A stretch of DNA of 64,000 nucleotides. It comes from Allobosea lupini (GTDB lineage Bacteria > Pseudomonadota > Alphaproteobacteria > Rhizobiales > Beijerinckiaceae). Of the stretch, positions 19,137 to 29,018 are shown in pieces; positions within the stretch are counted from its first letter, which is position 1, and every line of letters starts with the position of its first letter. The DNA lies in NCBI RefSeq assembly GCF_900109525.1, contig NZ_FOAN01000003.1, positions 372,001 to 436,000 of the forward strand, read 5' to 3'. The translations under genes and the position numbers were made by a program. Under the pieces are notes generated by a model that was given only the letters and a program-made list of their open reading frames with translations, ran no database searches and was not told where the DNA came from.

Positions 19137-21059
19137 ATGACCCAAGGGGTTCTGTCACAGAGCAGCGCGCCCTCGCATGGCGAGCACCACGGCTCCCTTC
19201 CTGCCCTCACGCTCGGCGCCCTCGGAGTCGTCTACGGCGACATCGGCACCAGCCCGCTCTATGCGCTGAAGGAGGCCGCCCGCGCCGCGAGCGCCGGCGG
19301 GACCTTGCAGCCGGGAGCGATCGTCGGCTGTGTCTCGATGATCCTGTGGGCGTTGATCCTGATCATCTCGCTCAAATACTCGCTGCTGATCATGCGTGCC
19401 GACAATCGCGGCGAAGGCGGCATTATGGCGATGCTGGCGCTGCTCAAGGCACGTCACGCCAAGCCGGGCACGGCCCGGGCCTATGTACTGGTAGTGGGCC
19501 TCGTCGGCGCCGCACTGCTCTATGGCGATGGGGCGATCACGCCGGCGATCTCGGTGCTCAGCGCGATCGAGGGCCTGAAGGTTGATGCGCCGTTTCTGAC
19601 GCCGGCGATCGTGCCGCTGACCGCGGCGATCCTGATCGGCGTGTTCCTTGTGCAAAGCAAAGGCACGGGCTTCATCGGCAAGCTGTTCGGGCCGATCATG
19701 CTGCTCTGGTTCATCGCCCTCGCGCTGCTCGGCATTCGGGGCATCCTGATGGCGCCGGGGATCCTCTCCGCCATCAACCCGCTCAACGCGCTCTACTTCA
19801 TCACCCACACCGCACCGCTCGTCGGCTTCGCCGTTCTCGGCGCGACCTTCCTGGCCGTGACCGGCGGTGAGGCGATGTATGCGGACATGGGCCATTTCGG
19901 CCCGCTGCCGATCCGCATCGCCTGGCTGACGGTGGTGCTCCCGGCGCTGATGCTCAACTATTTCGGCCAGGGCGGGCTGCTGCTGAGCCATCCCGAGGCG
20001 CTCGAAAACCCGTTCTACCAGCTCGCCCCGGACTGGGCGCATTATCCGATGGTGGTCTTCGCCACGGCCGCTGCCGTCATCGCCTCGCAGGCGGTTATCA
20101 CTGGCGCCTTTTCGCTGACCCGCCAGGCCGTGCAGCTCGGCCTCTTCCCGGCGATCCGCATCAAGCACACGGCGGATGACCAGAAGGGGCAGATCTACAT
20201 CCCGATCGTCAACTGGCTGATCTGCCTGGCGACCCTGACCTCGGTCTTCATGTTCCGCTCATCCGATGCGCTGGCCGGCGCCTACGGCATCGCCGTTTCC
20301 CTGCTGATGGCGATCACCACCGGACTCGCGGCGTTGATCGCGCTGAAATGGGGCTACAACCCGATCCTCGTCGTGGCGGTCAACGGCTTCTTCCTGCTGA
20401 TCGATCTCGCCTTCTTCTCGGCGAACCTGCCGAAGCTGCACGAGGGCGGCTGGTACCCGCTGCTGCTGGCCATGGTGCTGACGATGATCATGCTGACCTG
20501 GCGACGCGGCCTTGTCTTGGTGGAGGCGGCGCGCGCCCGCCAGCGCGAGCCGGAGAAGGCGTTCCTGGACATGTTGGCGACGAACCCGCCGCTGCGCCTG
20601 CCCGGGACGGCCGCGTTCCTGGCCTCGGCCGCGCGGGGGCTGCCGCTCTCGCTCACGCATTTCGTCCGCCACAACCATGCCCTGCACGAGCGCATCCTTC
20701 TGGTGACGGGTAAGCTGCAGGAAATTCCGCGCGTCTCCGACGAGAACCGGATCGAGCTGATCGAGCTCGCACCCAGCGTCACCCGTGTGATCCTGCATTT
20801 CGGCTTCATGGAAACGCCGCACATCCCGAGCGGATTGCGCTGCGGTGTCGAGCGCGGCCTGCTGCGGGGTGTCGATCTCGCTGAGATGTCGTATTACATC
20901 GGCCGCGAGACGGTCATTCCGCGCGAGGAGATCGCGGGCATGGCGATGTGGCGCGAGGCGCTCTTCGCCTTCATGCAGCGCAACGCCGAGCGTTCCGCCG
21001 CGCATTTCCATATCCCGGCCAAGCAGGTCGTCGAGGTCGGGGTCGAGATCGAGATCTGA
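19137..21059 (+). CDS. kup: Potassium transporter Kup
   Basis: This inner-membrane K+/H+ symporter (640 residues) starts its membrane domain with GALGVVYGDIGTSPLYALKEA, the Kup family signature. About 12 transmembrane helices lie in the first 440 residues, followed by a cytoplasmic C-terminal domain of about 190 residues. Hyphomicrobiales often carry several kup paralogues. A strong AAGGGGGG ribosome binding site lies upstream of the ATG. It is a single-gene unit convergent with argG. Confidence 0.96.
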   Translation: MTQGVLSQSSAPSHGEHHGSLPALTLGALGVVYGDIGTSPLYALKEAARAASAGGTLQPGAIVGCVSMILWALILIISLKYSLLIMRADNRGEGGIMAMLALLKARHAKPGTARAYVLVVGLVGAALLYGDGAITPAISVLSAIEGLKVDAPFLTPAIVPLTAAILIGVFLVQSKGTGFIGKLFGPIMLLWFIALALLGIRGILMAPGILSAINPLNALYFITHTAPLVGFAVLGATFLAVTGGEAMYADMGHFGPLPIRIAWLTVVLPALMLNYFGQGGLLLSHPEALENPFYQLAPDWAHYPMVVFATAAAVIASQAVITGAFSLTRQAVQLGLFPAIRIKHTADDQKGQIYIPIVNWLICLATLTSVFMFRSSDALAGAYGIAVSLLMAITTGLAALIALKWGYNPILVVAVNGFFLLIDLAFFSANLPKLHEGGWYPLLLAMVLTMIMLTWRRGLVLVEAARARQREPEKAFLDMLATNPPLRLPGTAAFLASAARGLPLSLTHFVRHNHALHERILLVTGKLQEIPRVSDENRIELIELAPSVTRVILHFGFMETPHIPSGLRCGVERGLLRGVDLAEMSYYIGRETVIPREEIAGMAMWREALFAFMQRNAERSAAHFHIPAKQVVEVGVEIEI

Positions 21060-21145
21060 TCTTCGCGATCAGGTCACCGCGTCATTCCAAGGCAGCTCTC
21101 AGGGTTGAGTCTGGAACCTCTGATCACCGCGGTGGAGGACTATTT

Positions 21146-21232
21146 CGTCATCGCGAGCGTAGCGAAGCGATCCAGAGGGCGTAGAGTACTGCCGCCCTGG
21201 ATTGCTTCGTCGCTACGCTCCTCGCAATGACG
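21146..21232. repeat. Interspersed palindromic repeat between kup and argG
   Basis: This is a long imperfect inverted repeat. The left arm starts CGTCATCGCGAG and continues through AGCGAAGCGATCCAG. The right arm ends CGCAATGACG and contains the matching CTGGATTGCTTCGT. Arms are about 35-38 nt around a short centre. Elements of this TCATTGCGAGGAGCG type are scattered in many alphaproteobacterial genomes. It fills the gap between two convergent genes and could fold as a bidirectional transcription stop. Confidence 0.8.
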
Positions 21233-21256
21233 GCGAGGCGTCGAAGAGCCGGTCTT

Positions 21257-22489
21257 TCAGAGCCCCAGCTTGCGCTTGCGCTGGCCGAGCGTGCGCAGGC
21301 GAAGCGCGTTGAGCTTGATGAAGCCGGCCGCGTCGCGGTGGTCGTAGGCGACGGCGCCCTCTTCGAAGGTGACGAGGTCCTGATCGTACAGCGAATACGG
21401 GCTGGAGCGGCCGATGACGTGGACGCCGCCCTTGTAGAGCTTGAGCCGCACCTGGCCGGCGACAAACTCCTGGCTCTTGTCGATCAGAGCCTGCAGCATC
21501 TCGCGCTCCGGCGAGAACCAGAAGCCGTTATAGATCAGCTCGGCATATTGCGGCATGAGCTGGTCCTTGAGATGCGCGGCGCCGCGATCGAGCGTGATCG
21601 ACTCGATGGCGCGATGCGCGACGGCCAGGATCGTGCCGCCGGGTGTCTCGTACATGCCGCGGCTTTTCATGCCGACGAAGCGGTTCTCGACCAGGTCGAG
21701 CCGGCCGATGCCGTTGTCGCGGCCGAGTTCGTTGAGCTTGGCCAGCAGCTTGGCCGGCGAGAGCTGGACGCCGTCGATCGCCACCGCATCGCCCTTGGCG
21801 AAGTCGATGCTGATGATCGTCGGCTTGTCCGGCGCCTCCTCGGGCGAGATCGTGCGCGAATAGACATAGTCCGGCACTTCCTGCGCCGGGTCCTCCAGCA
21901 CCTTTCCCTCGGAGGAGGCATGCAGCAGGTTGGCGTCGACCGAGAACGGCGCTTCGCCGCGCTTGTCCTTGGCGATCGGGATCTGGTGCTGCTCGGCGAA
22001 GGCGATCAGCTGCTCGCGTGAGCGCAGATCCCATTCACGCCAGGGCGCAATCACCTGGACGTCGGGCTTCAGCGCATAGGCGGTCAGTTCGAAGCGGACC
22101 TGGTCGTTGCCCTTGCCGGTAGCGCCATGGGAAATCGCGTCGGCGCCGACGCGGTCGGCGATCTCGATGAGCTTCTTGCCGATCAGCGGGCGGGCGATCG
22201 AGGTTCCCAGCAGATAGACGCCCTCATAGGCGGCATTGGCCCGGAACATCGGGAAGACATAGTCGCGGACGAACTCTTCCCGCAGGTCCTCGATATGGAT
22301 GTTCTCGGGCTTGATGCCGAGCAACAGCGCCTTCTGACGGGCCGGTTCCAGCTCTTCGCCCTGGCCGAGATCGGCGGTGAAGGTCACGACCTCGCAATTA
22401 TAGGTGGTCTGCAGCCATTTCAGGATGATCGAGGTGTCGAGCCCGCCGGAATAGGCGAGTACGACCTTGTTCACGCGCTTGTCGGCCAT
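21257..22489 (-). CDS. argG: Argininosuccinate synthase
   Basis: ArgG joins citrulline and aspartate with ATP, the penultimate step of arginine synthesis. The 410-residue protein starts [20 protein letters not shown], where AYSGGLDTS is the ATP-pyrophosphatase loop. [16 protein letters not shown], a family hallmark, follows near residue 120. The ATG at 22489 is chosen for this motif; the upstream ATG at 22561 adds 24 unrelated residues. It is a single gene. Confidence 0.97.
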   Translation of the reverse strand: MADKRVNKVVLAYSGGLDTSIILKWLQTTYNCEVVTFTADLGQGEELEPARQKALLLGIKPENIHIEDLREEFVRDYVFPMFRANAAYEGVYLLGTSIARPLIGKKLIEIADRVGADAISHGATGKGNDQVRFELTAYALKPDVQVIAPWREWDLRSREQLIAFAEQHQIPIAKDKRGEAPFSVDANLLHASSEGKVLEDPAQEVPDYVYSRTISPEEAPDKPTIISIDFAKGDAVAIDGVQLSPAKLLAKLNELGRDNGIGRLDLVENRFVGMKSRGMYETPGGTILAVAHRAIESITLDRGAAHLKDQLMPQYAELIYNGFWFSPEREMLQALIDKSQEFVAGQVRLKLYKGGVHVIGRSSPYSLYDQDLVTFEEGAVAYDHRDAAGFIKLNALRLRTLGQRKRKLGL

Positions 22490-22694
22490 GGACTGGTCTT
22501 CCTGCAGTGGCGGCACGGGGGCTTGTGCCTGGAGTAGAGAATGCGACCCCGCCGGCCGCATTTCGGACGTAACCGGGCACTATCGCAGGGCTCGGGGCGA
22601 CGCAATCGGAACCTTCTGATCGATCTGGCGTCATCTGCTGATGGGTTGCCGCCCGCAATGCGGGCGGAGCGCTGCGTTGCTGGTTGGGGGTCAG

Positions 22695-23303
22695 ATGCCG
22701 AATCGTCCTGTTCTGGATTTCTGGTACGAGTTCGCGTCGACTTATTCCTGCCTGAGCGCCCTGCGGATCGAGGAACTGGCGGAGGCAGCCGGAGTGGCGG
22801 TGCGCTGGCGCCCGTTCCTGCTCGGCCCGATCTTCGCTGCCCAGGGCTGGACCAGCTCCCCGTTCAATCTCTATCCGAACAAGGGTCGCTACATGTGGCG
22901 CGACGTGGCGCGCCGTGCCGGCCGCAACGGCCTCGCTATCGTCCGTCCCGAGGTCTTCCCGCAGAACTCTCTCGTTGCCGCGCGGCTGGCGCTGGCCGGG
23001 CGCGAGGCCGGCTGGCTGCCGGCCTTCTCCACGGCGCTGTTCCGTGCCCAGTTCTGCGAAGGGCGCAATATCGCCGAGGAAGCGGTGTTGAACGCAGCGC
23101 TGCGCGAAGCCGGGGCCGATCCCGCCTCGGCCTTTCCCGCCTCGCGCAGCGAGGAGGTCAAGGGCCGGCTCAAGGCCGAGACCGAGCTCGCCAAATCGCT
23201 CGGGATCTTCGGCGCACCGACCTTCGTCACCGGCGACGGCGAATTATTCTGGGGCGACGACCGGCTCGAGGAAGCGCTTAGCTGGGCGAAGGACGGGCGC
23301 TAA
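22695..23303 (+). CDS. 2-hydroxychromene-2-carboxylate isomerase family (DsbA-like)
   Basis: This 202-residue thioredoxin-fold protein lacks a signal peptide and a CxxC motif. The N-terminus LDFWYEFASTYSCLSA, the PFLLGPIFAAQGW segment and the C-terminal LGIFGAPTFVTGDGELFWGDDR fit the HCCA isomerase/kappa-GST-like family, which uses glutathione. It has no aromatic-degradation neighbours, so the substrate is open. Its last 4 bases overlap the end of the convergent M48 protease gene. Confidence 0.88.
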   Translation: MPNRPVLDFWYEFASTYSCLSALRIEELAEAAGVAVRWRPFLLGPIFAAQGWTSSPFNLYPNKGRYMWRDVARRAGRNGLAIVRPEVFPQNSLVAARLALAGREAGWLPAFSTALFRAQFCEGRNIAEEAVLNAALREAGADPASAFPASRSEEVKGRLKAETELAKSLGIFGAPTFVTGDGELFWGDDRLEEALSWAKDGR

Positions 23304-24373
23304 CCGCCTGCAGGTGGTGGCGCCGGGCGCGACCACGGTCCGTGCGTCGCAGAGGTCTGGGCGATCTCGGGCAAAGGCTGCCTTTCGCTGATCTTCGGCG
23401 GGCCGGGCGGCGCTTCCGGCGGCAGGCGCCCGCCGGCTGTCTGCACCAGCGCCTGCACCCTCTTGGTGACGGACGGATGGGTCGAGAACAGATCGGCGAA
23501 ATCGTCGGGATCGTTCTCGAAGCACATGTCCATCACGCCCGACGGGACATTGTCGATGTCGGCCCGGCCGGAAATCTTCAGCAGCGCCGAGATCATCGCG
23601 TCCGGGTTCTTGGTCAGCTCCACCGCCCCGGCATCGGCGAGGTATTCGCGCGCCCGCGACAGCGACAGCCGGATCAGCACGGCGAGCAGCCAGGCGACGG
23701 CGATCACCGCAAAGCCGAGGATGATCGCAAAGCCGCTGCCCTTCTTGTCGCCGTCCGAGGAGATGCGGACCCGCCCGAGATTGCGGAACACGACTTCGCC
23801 GACGAAGGAGATGATGCCGGCGATCACCACGGCGATCACCATCAGCCGGACGTCGCCATTGCGGATATGGGTCAGCTCATGGGCGATCACCGCTTCGATC
23901 TCGGCGTCGTTGAGCTGCTCGATCAGCCCGGTGGTCAGCGTCACCGTGAACTGCTTGTCGTTGACGCCGCTGGCGAAGGCGTTGAGCGCGTCGCTTTGGA
24001 TGATGGCGAGCTTCGGCGTCACCATGCCGCGCGAGATGCAGAGGTTCTCGAGCATCCGGTAGAGCTTGGGCTGGGCCTCCCGCGTCACGCCTTCGGCGCC
24101 CGAGACCGCCTCGATCAGTCTGACATTGATCCTGAAGCCGATGAACACCCAGGCGCCGGTCGCAAGCGTGATGAAGGGCAGCCAGGACCAGAAGCGCTGG
24201 TTGACGAAGCTCAGCACCGTGCGCCCGCGCGGCACGCCGGCATAGCCGTAGCCGACCAGCATGATGCCCCAGACCGTCAGGTAAACCATCAGGAAGAGCC
24301 CGATGATCAGGGCGATCGACCGGGTCCGGTTGTTGCGCTGATGGGTGTAGAGCCCGAAGGCTTCCCCCGGCAT
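23300..24373 (-). CDS. M48 family metallopeptidase (HtpX-like)
   Basis: This 357-residue membrane zinc protease has two N-terminal transmembrane helices (about residues 17-45 and 63-80), the catalytic HELTH at residues 165-169, further hydrophobic helices, and the third zinc ligand in SRAREYLADAGAV. A Pro-rich C-terminal tail extends beyond the usual HtpX length. It probably degrades misfolded inner-membrane proteins. It lies 34 bp downstream of lemA in the same direction; LemA-M48 pairs are common. Confidence 0.9.
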   Translation of the reverse strand: MPGEAFGLYTHQRNNRTRSIALIIGLFLMVYLTVWGIMLVGYGYAGVPRGRTVLSFVNQRFWSWLPFITLATGAWVFIGFRINVRLIEAVSGAEGVTREAQPKLYRMLENLCISRGMVTPKLAIIQSDALNAFASGVNDKQFTVTLTTGLIEQLNDAEIEAVIAHELTHIRNGDVRLMVIAVVIAGIISFVGEVVFRNLGRVRISSDGDKKGSGFAIILGFAVIAVAWLLAVLIRLSLSRAREYLADAGAVELTKNPDAMISALLKISGRADIDNVPSGVMDMCFENDPDDFADLFSTHPSVTKRVQALVQTAGGRLPPEAPPGPPKISERQPLPEIAQTSATHGPWSRPAPPPAGG

Positions 24374-24407
24374 CGCCGCAGCTCCGCTGTGAGGCCTGTC
24401 GAAGCGC

Positions 24408-24965
24408 TCAGAACTTCACGGTCGGCGCGACTTCGATCTGCTTGCGCGTCTCTTCGCCGACATCGAAGAATTCGCGTGGGCTGAAGCCCATCTGCGGCGC
24501 GAAGAACACCGCCGGAAAGGCCTGGATCGCCGCGTTGAACTCGCTGACCGCATTGTTGAAGAAGCGCCGTGCCGCCGCCAGCTTGTCCTCGACATTGCCG
24601 AGGTCCTGCTGCAGCTGCTGGAAGTTCGCGCTCGCCTTCAGGTCGGGATAGGCCTCGCCCAGCGCCAGCAGGCGGCCGACGGCGCCGGTGAGCTGCTGCT
24701 CCGCCACGGCCTGATCGTGCGGGCCGGTCGCGGCCTGCGCCTGGTTGCGCGCCTTGATCACCGCGTCGAAGGTCTCCTTCTCGTGAGTGGCATAGCCCTT
24801 CACGGTCTCGACCAGGTTCGGGATCAGGTCGTGGCGCTGCTTCAGTTGCACATCGATGTCGGCGAAGGCCTGGTTGACGCGCTGGCGCATCGCGACGAGG
24901 CCGTTATAGGTCATGATCAGCCAGACCACGACGACGACGATCAGTCCAAGGACGACCCAACCCAT
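24408..24965 (-). CDS. lemA: LemA family protein
   Basis: This 185-residue protein has an N-terminal membrane anchor (MGWVVLGLIVVVVVWLIMTY) followed by long helices with the LemA signature FADIDVQLKQRHDLIPNLVETVKGYA. The function is poorly defined. I moved the start to 24965 because AAGGAG sits 6-7 nt upstream and would fall inside the codons of the longer version (24983). It is the first gene of the lemA-M48 operon. Confidence 0.92.
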   Translation of the reverse strand: MGWVVLGLIVVVVVWLIMTYNGLVAMRQRVNQAFADIDVQLKQRHDLIPNLVETVKGYATHEKETFDAVIKARNQAQAATGPHDQAVAEQQLTGAVGRLLALGEAYPDLKASANFQQLQQDLGNVEDKLAAARRFFNNAVSEFNAAIQAFPAVFFAPQMGFSPREFFDVGEETRKQIEVAPTVKF

Positions 24966-25079
24966 GGTGTTCTCCTTCGGCACAGGCGATCTTGCGGCAC
25001 AGGCGATCTCGCCGGCAACCTTGCATGAAGGACGACGCTAGGGAAGGCGCCGCCCCTTGCCGCGAGCACTTTGCGCCGG

Positions 25080-26321
25080 TCAGGCCGGCTTTCCGACGCT
25101 GCTGCGTGCGATCATCCTGACCGTCGCGATCACCGCGACCGCCGAGATCGCGGTCGCCAGAGAGAACAGCGCACCATAGCCCAGCGTGTCGGCGAGCTTG
25201 CCCGCCAGCATCGAGCCGGCGAGATAGACGAGTAGTTGCGCGCAGGCGAGGATGGTGAAGTCGGTGCCCGGCTGGTCAGAGGTCGTCACTGCCATGAACA
25301 GCGAATAGAGCGCGACGATCTCCATATAGCGGATCAGTGTCTGGAAGCCGGCGGCGCCGAACAATGGCCAGGCACCGACGACGGCTCCGAGCGCATGGCA
25401 GGCGAAGAGCAGGAAGCAGAGCGTGCGCGCCGCACCGAGCAGCGCGAGCACGAAGGCAATGCCCCGGCGCTTGACCAGCCAGGCGGCGATCGCCGAGCCG
25501 GCAAGGCCCGCCGTCGTCGCCGATATCCCGGAGAGATAGCCGATCTGGTTCAGCGGCACGCCGGCATCGACGAGGTAGGAGCCCTCCATCGCCTTCACCA
25601 GCCCCTCGCTTGCCCGGTAGATCAGCGCGATCCAGAGGATCTGTCGCGCTTCCGGCCGGCGCAGGAAGGCGCGGATCGAGGGGCGCTTGGCGGCCTCGGC
25701 CGGGGTCGGGTCGCCCTCGCGCATCATCGCCGCTGCGACGAGCGGCAGCAGCGAGATCGCGGCGATGGTGAGGAGCATGCCGGTCCAGCCGATGTGATGA
25801 TGCAGGACGAGGCCAAGCGTGCCGCCGATCACCACGCCGAAAGCGATCGAGCCGCCCTGGATGGCGTTGCCGATGGCGCGATCGGCCTCCGGCAGGTATT
25901 TCGCGGCATAACCGTCGGTGGCGATGTCCTGCGTCGAGATCAGCAGGGAGGCGGTAAAGCCGATCGCGATGATCTTGCCGACATCGAGCGGCCCTACCGC
26001 GATCAGCGCGAGGATGCACAGGATCGTGCCGGTCTGGGTGATGAAGACCCAGCCGGCCCGGTGCGCCCGCGCGAACGGCCTGATCCGGTCGATCCACGGC
26101 GCCCAGACGAATTTGATGACCAGCGGCAGCAGCAGGATGCTCATATAGCCGATGGCGGTGCGCGAAACGCCGGCTTCGCGCATGATCGGCGGCAGCGCCG
26201 CGACGAAGAGATAGGACGGGATCGCCTGCGCGAGATACAAGCCCCCGAGCACGGCAAAGAGCCGGTAGCGCGCGGCATTGCTGGCCGGTGCAGTGCCGAT
26301 GGCCGCTTCGCTCGCGCTCAT
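25080..26321 (-). CDS. MFS permease, AmpG/RhtX-like, probable siderophore importer
   Basis: This 413-residue, 12-helix inner-membrane transporter begins its membrane domain LFAVLGGLYLAQAIPSYLFVAALPPIMREAG, and VWAPWIDRIRP lies in the loop after helix 2. The sequence style matches the AmpG/RhtX/FptX branch, single-subunit permeases that import ferric siderophores in rhizobia and Pseudomonas. The ATGA overlap with the small gene upstream and the TonB-dependent receptor two genes up support a siderophore role. AmpG-type muropeptide import is the alternative, but the context argues against it. Confidence 0.85.
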   Translation of the reverse strand: MSASEAAIGTAPASNAARYRLFAVLGGLYLAQAIPSYLFVAALPPIMREAGVSRTAIGYMSILLLPLVIKFVWAPWIDRIRPFARAHRAGWVFITQTGTILCILALIAVGPLDVGKIIAIGFTASLLISTQDIATDGYAAKYLPEADRAIGNAIQGGSIAFGVVIGGTLGLVLHHHIGWTGMLLTIAAISLLPLVAAAMMREGDPTPAEAAKRPSIRAFLRRPEARQILWIALIYRASEGLVKAMEGSYLVDAGVPLNQIGYLSGISATTAGLAGSAIAAWLVKRRGIAFVLALLGAARTLCFLLFACHALGAVVGAWPLFGAAGFQTLIRYMEIVALYSLFMAVTTSDQPGTDFTILACAQLLVYLAGSMLAGKLADTLGYGALFSLATAISAVAVIATVRMIARSSVGKPA

Positions 26322-26689
26322 GCCGCTCTCCGGTGCTTCAGCAGGAAGGCTCGCGCCGCCGCCTCGTCGGTCTCCAGGCTGATCGGGAAGGGCCAGAGCC
26401 GGCGGAAGACGTCCGCCATCGCCTCGGTCGCGCCCGGGCGCACGATGGCGCAGGCGCCGCAGAGCGCGCCGAACTGGGCCCGCGTCCGCTTGAACCAGAT
26501 CGCCTGCTCGCGCTCGCCGGCCTGCGACAGCTTGCGGCCGCCGCCGAAGATGGTGAGCAGCAGGAAAGGTTCCTCGCGCCGGCCGAGCTCGGCGAGCGCG
26601 TCGAGATAGGCGCGCTCGTCATTGTCGTCATAGGGCGGCGCGAAGCGCAGGGTGACGATGCCGTCGGCGTCGCTGTCGAGGCTGACCAT
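26318..26689 (-). CDS. Unknown protein in siderophore uptake operon
   Basis: This 123-residue cytoplasmic protein has no signal peptide or membrane segment. It begins with a beta-rich stretch (GIVTLRFAPPY), then alternating helix and strand including EEPFLLLTIFGGGRKLSQAG and WFKRTRAQFG. This pattern would suit a small STAS-like or SpoIIAA-like alpha/beta fold, but I do not recognise the family. It lies 2 nt after the receptor stop and overlaps the permease start (ATGA). That tight coupling implies a role in uptake or intracellular handling of the siderophore. Confidence 0.75.
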   Translation of the reverse strand: MVSLDSDADGIVTLRFAPPYDDNDERAYLDALAELGRREEPFLLLTIFGGGRKLSQAGEREQAIWFKRTRAQFGALCGACAIVRPGATEAMADVFRRLWPFPISLETDEAAARAFLLKHRRAA

Positions 26690-26691
26690 GG

Positions 26692-28923
26692 TCAGAAGGT
26701 CTTGCGGAAGCCGAGCGTCACGGTGCGACCCCAGGCATAGTTGGCGAGATTGCGCACCGAGGTCGCGGTCGGGTTCTGGTAGTTGCGGTCGAACAGGTTG
26801 TTGACCGCGACATAGGCCTCTCCTTCGAGCACCGGGGCGGTGAAGGCGACATTCATGGTCGCCGCGCCCTTCAGCCTGTTGCGGGTACCACGCAGGTCGG
26901 TCGCGACGTCGCGGTCGGAGAAGGCCTCGCCCTCGACGCGGAACTGCATGCCGTTGGTGAAGCGGTAGCTGCCATAGAGCATGCCGCGATAGGGCGAGCC
27001 GATGCGGTTGTTCGGCAGGGCGCTGTCGAGCTTGCGGTCGCCATTGGTGTCGTAGCGGCCCTCGCGATAGGCCAGCACGGTGCCGATGGTGAGCTGCTCG
27101 GTGACGGCGATGTCGCCGGTCGCCTCGATGCCCCAGATCCGCTCCTTCTGTTGCGAGATCGTGTTGCTCGCCTGGTCGAAGGTCACGCCCTTGCTGGAGG
27201 TGCTGATGAAGCCGGTCAGCGAGCCCTTGAAGATGCCATGGCTGCCGCGGATGCCGAGTTCGTAATTGTTGACGATCTGCGCTTCCGGCGCGATCGAGGC
27301 ATAGCTGATGCTGCGCCGGTTGGTCGGCAGGCAGTTCGGATTGGTGACCGGGCAGGCATAGGCGGTGGAGATGCCGGCCCGTCTCGTGAAGGCGCCGACA
27401 TCCGGCAAGGCGAAGCCCTGCGAGAAGCCGCCGAAGATTTCGCTGCTCTCGGAAAGCTTGACCGTGGCACCGAGATTGCCGGTCCAGGCCTTGTAGTCGA
27501 ACTTGCCGCCGGTGACGTTGAGCGCCGGCAGCACGAAGCTCTGATAGCCCTGGGCGTTGTTGGCGGCGACCGCCGCATAGGCGGCCGGGCGGGTATAGTC
27601 GCTGACGTCCAGTGAGAAATACTCGTAGCGCAGGCCGCCGCGCAGGGTGATCCGCTCGCCGATCGGGATTTGAAGCTGGCCGAAGGCGGCGCTCGTCGTC
27701 TGCTTCAGCGGCGTGAACACGTCCTGACCACTGGTCAGCGTTTGCCAGGTCTTCTCCTGGTTGAGGTCGCCGCCCCAGGTCAGCTTGGCGCCGGGCAGGA
27801 TGCGGTCGAGCGGCGTGTCGATCGTCAGGTTCACGCCGCCGCGCTGCGAATAAAGCGTGGTCTGGTTGTCCGGGCTCGTCGGCGAGGCCGGGTTGAAGGA
27901 GTAGTAGACCTGGCTGTTGTAGGGGTATGAGAAGGCCGAGTAATTGAAGCGCTTCTTGATGTCGTTGTAGTAGCCGAGCAGGCTGAGCTTGCCGAGGGCG
28001 AAGTCGCTGTCGCTGTAGCGCAGCGAGACCGACTTGGTGTCCTCGACGACGTTCTGGCCGGTATAGAGCTGCGTCCGGTCCGGCCGCGCGAAGGGCGCGG
28101 CGTAGTTGGTCAGGTATTTCGGATCCTGGTCGAAGGCGATCAGCGAACCCTGTATTTCGATGCGCTTGCTGGCGTCGAGATCATAGCCGAGCTTGGCGAG
28201 GAGGTTGCCGGCCTTGTAGCGGTCGCCGCCGCCCTGGCCGAGCAGGCCGTCGGAGGGGAGTTCGCGCCCGGCGCCGTCATAGGTGCGGCCGGCGCCGCGG
28301 GCGCTGCCGGAGATCAGGTAGTCGATGCCATCAGGGATTTTGCCGGAGACGGTGACCGAGGCTTCGGGTGCCAGCGAGCGGCCGAGCGCCTGGGTGAAGC
28401 CGCGCACGGCGGTGTTGACCGTCACCCGCGGCTTGCCGTCGGCCGCCTTCTTGGTGATGAAGTTGACGGTGCCGCCGGTCGCGCCGGCGCCGTAGAGGCT
28501 GGACGCGCCGGCGACCAGCTCGATGCGCTCGACCGTGTTGAGGTCGATCAGCGAAAGGATGCGCGAGACGTCGCGCAGCGGCGTGTTCATCGGCACGCCG
28601 TCGATCAGCACCAAGAGGTCGCGGCCGCGATAGTTCTCCGAGGCGCTCGATACCGTCTGCGTCGCCATCGAATAGCCCGGCACCAGCTTGCCGAGTGCGG
28701 CCGCGGCGTTCGGGCTGAATTTCAGCTGTTCCTCGATCTGCGCCCGGTCGAGCACCTGGATCGATTGCGGCGTCTCGGCCGTGCTGCGCTCGGTGCGCGC
28801 CGCAGTCACGGTGATCGTGTCGAGGTCGATCACATTGGATGGGGCCTGGGACGACTGCGCCACCGCCGCCGAGGCGCAAAGCAGAGCCGGCAGGCTGATG
28901 GCGAGGGACGCACGCTTGCTCAT
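26692..28923 (-). CDS. TonB-dependent siderophore receptor
   Basis: This 743-residue outer-membrane receptor has a signal peptide (ending AAVAQSSQ), a TonB-box/plug region (DTITVTAARTERSTAETPQSIQVLDR, then SLYGAGATGGTVNFITKK) and a C-terminal 22-strand barrel ending in RTVTLGFRKTF with the terminal Phe required for assembly. It imports a ferric chelate of unknown identity with TonB-ExbBD energy. It is the first gene of a three-gene operon with the small unknown protein and the RhtX-like permease. Confidence 0.93.
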   Translation of the reverse strand: MSKRASLAISLPALLCASAAVAQSSQAPSNVIDLDTITVTAARTERSTAETPQSIQVLDRAQIEEQLKFSPNAAAALGKLVPGYSMATQTVSSASENYRGRDLLVLIDGVPMNTPLRDVSRILSLIDLNTVERIELVAGASSLYGAGATGGTVNFITKKAADGKPRVTVNTAVRGFTQALGRSLAPEASVTVSGKIPDGIDYLISGSARGAGRTYDGAGRELPSDGLLGQGGGDRYKAGNLLAKLGYDLDASKRIEIQGSLIAFDQDPKYLTNYAAPFARPDRTQLYTGQNVVEDTKSVSLRYSDSDFALGKLSLLGYYNDIKKRFNYSAFSYPYNSQVYYSFNPASPTSPDNQTTLYSQRGGVNLTIDTPLDRILPGAKLTWGGDLNQEKTWQTLTSGQDVFTPLKQTTSAAFGQLQIPIGERITLRGGLRYEYFSLDVSDYTRPAAYAAVAANNAQGYQSFVLPALNVTGGKFDYKAWTGNLGATVKLSESSEIFGGFSQGFALPDVGAFTRRAGISTAYACPVTNPNCLPTNRRSISYASIAPEAQIVNNYELGIRGSHGIFKGSLTGFISTSSKGVTFDQASNTISQQKERIWGIEATGDIAVTEQLTIGTVLAYREGRYDTNGDRKLDSALPNNRIGSPYRGMLYGSYRFTNGMQFRVEGEAFSDRDVATDLRGTRNRLKGAATMNVAFTAPVLEGEAYVAVNNLFDRNYQNPTATSVRNLANYAWGRTVTLGFRKTF

Positions 28924-29018
28924 GAAGATACCTGTCGTCGTCGGGTCGGATCGGTCTCCCGAGCGAGGGCGTATCGCTCGGGGTCTTACGATCGGAAGTT
29001 GTGATGTCGTTTCGATAT

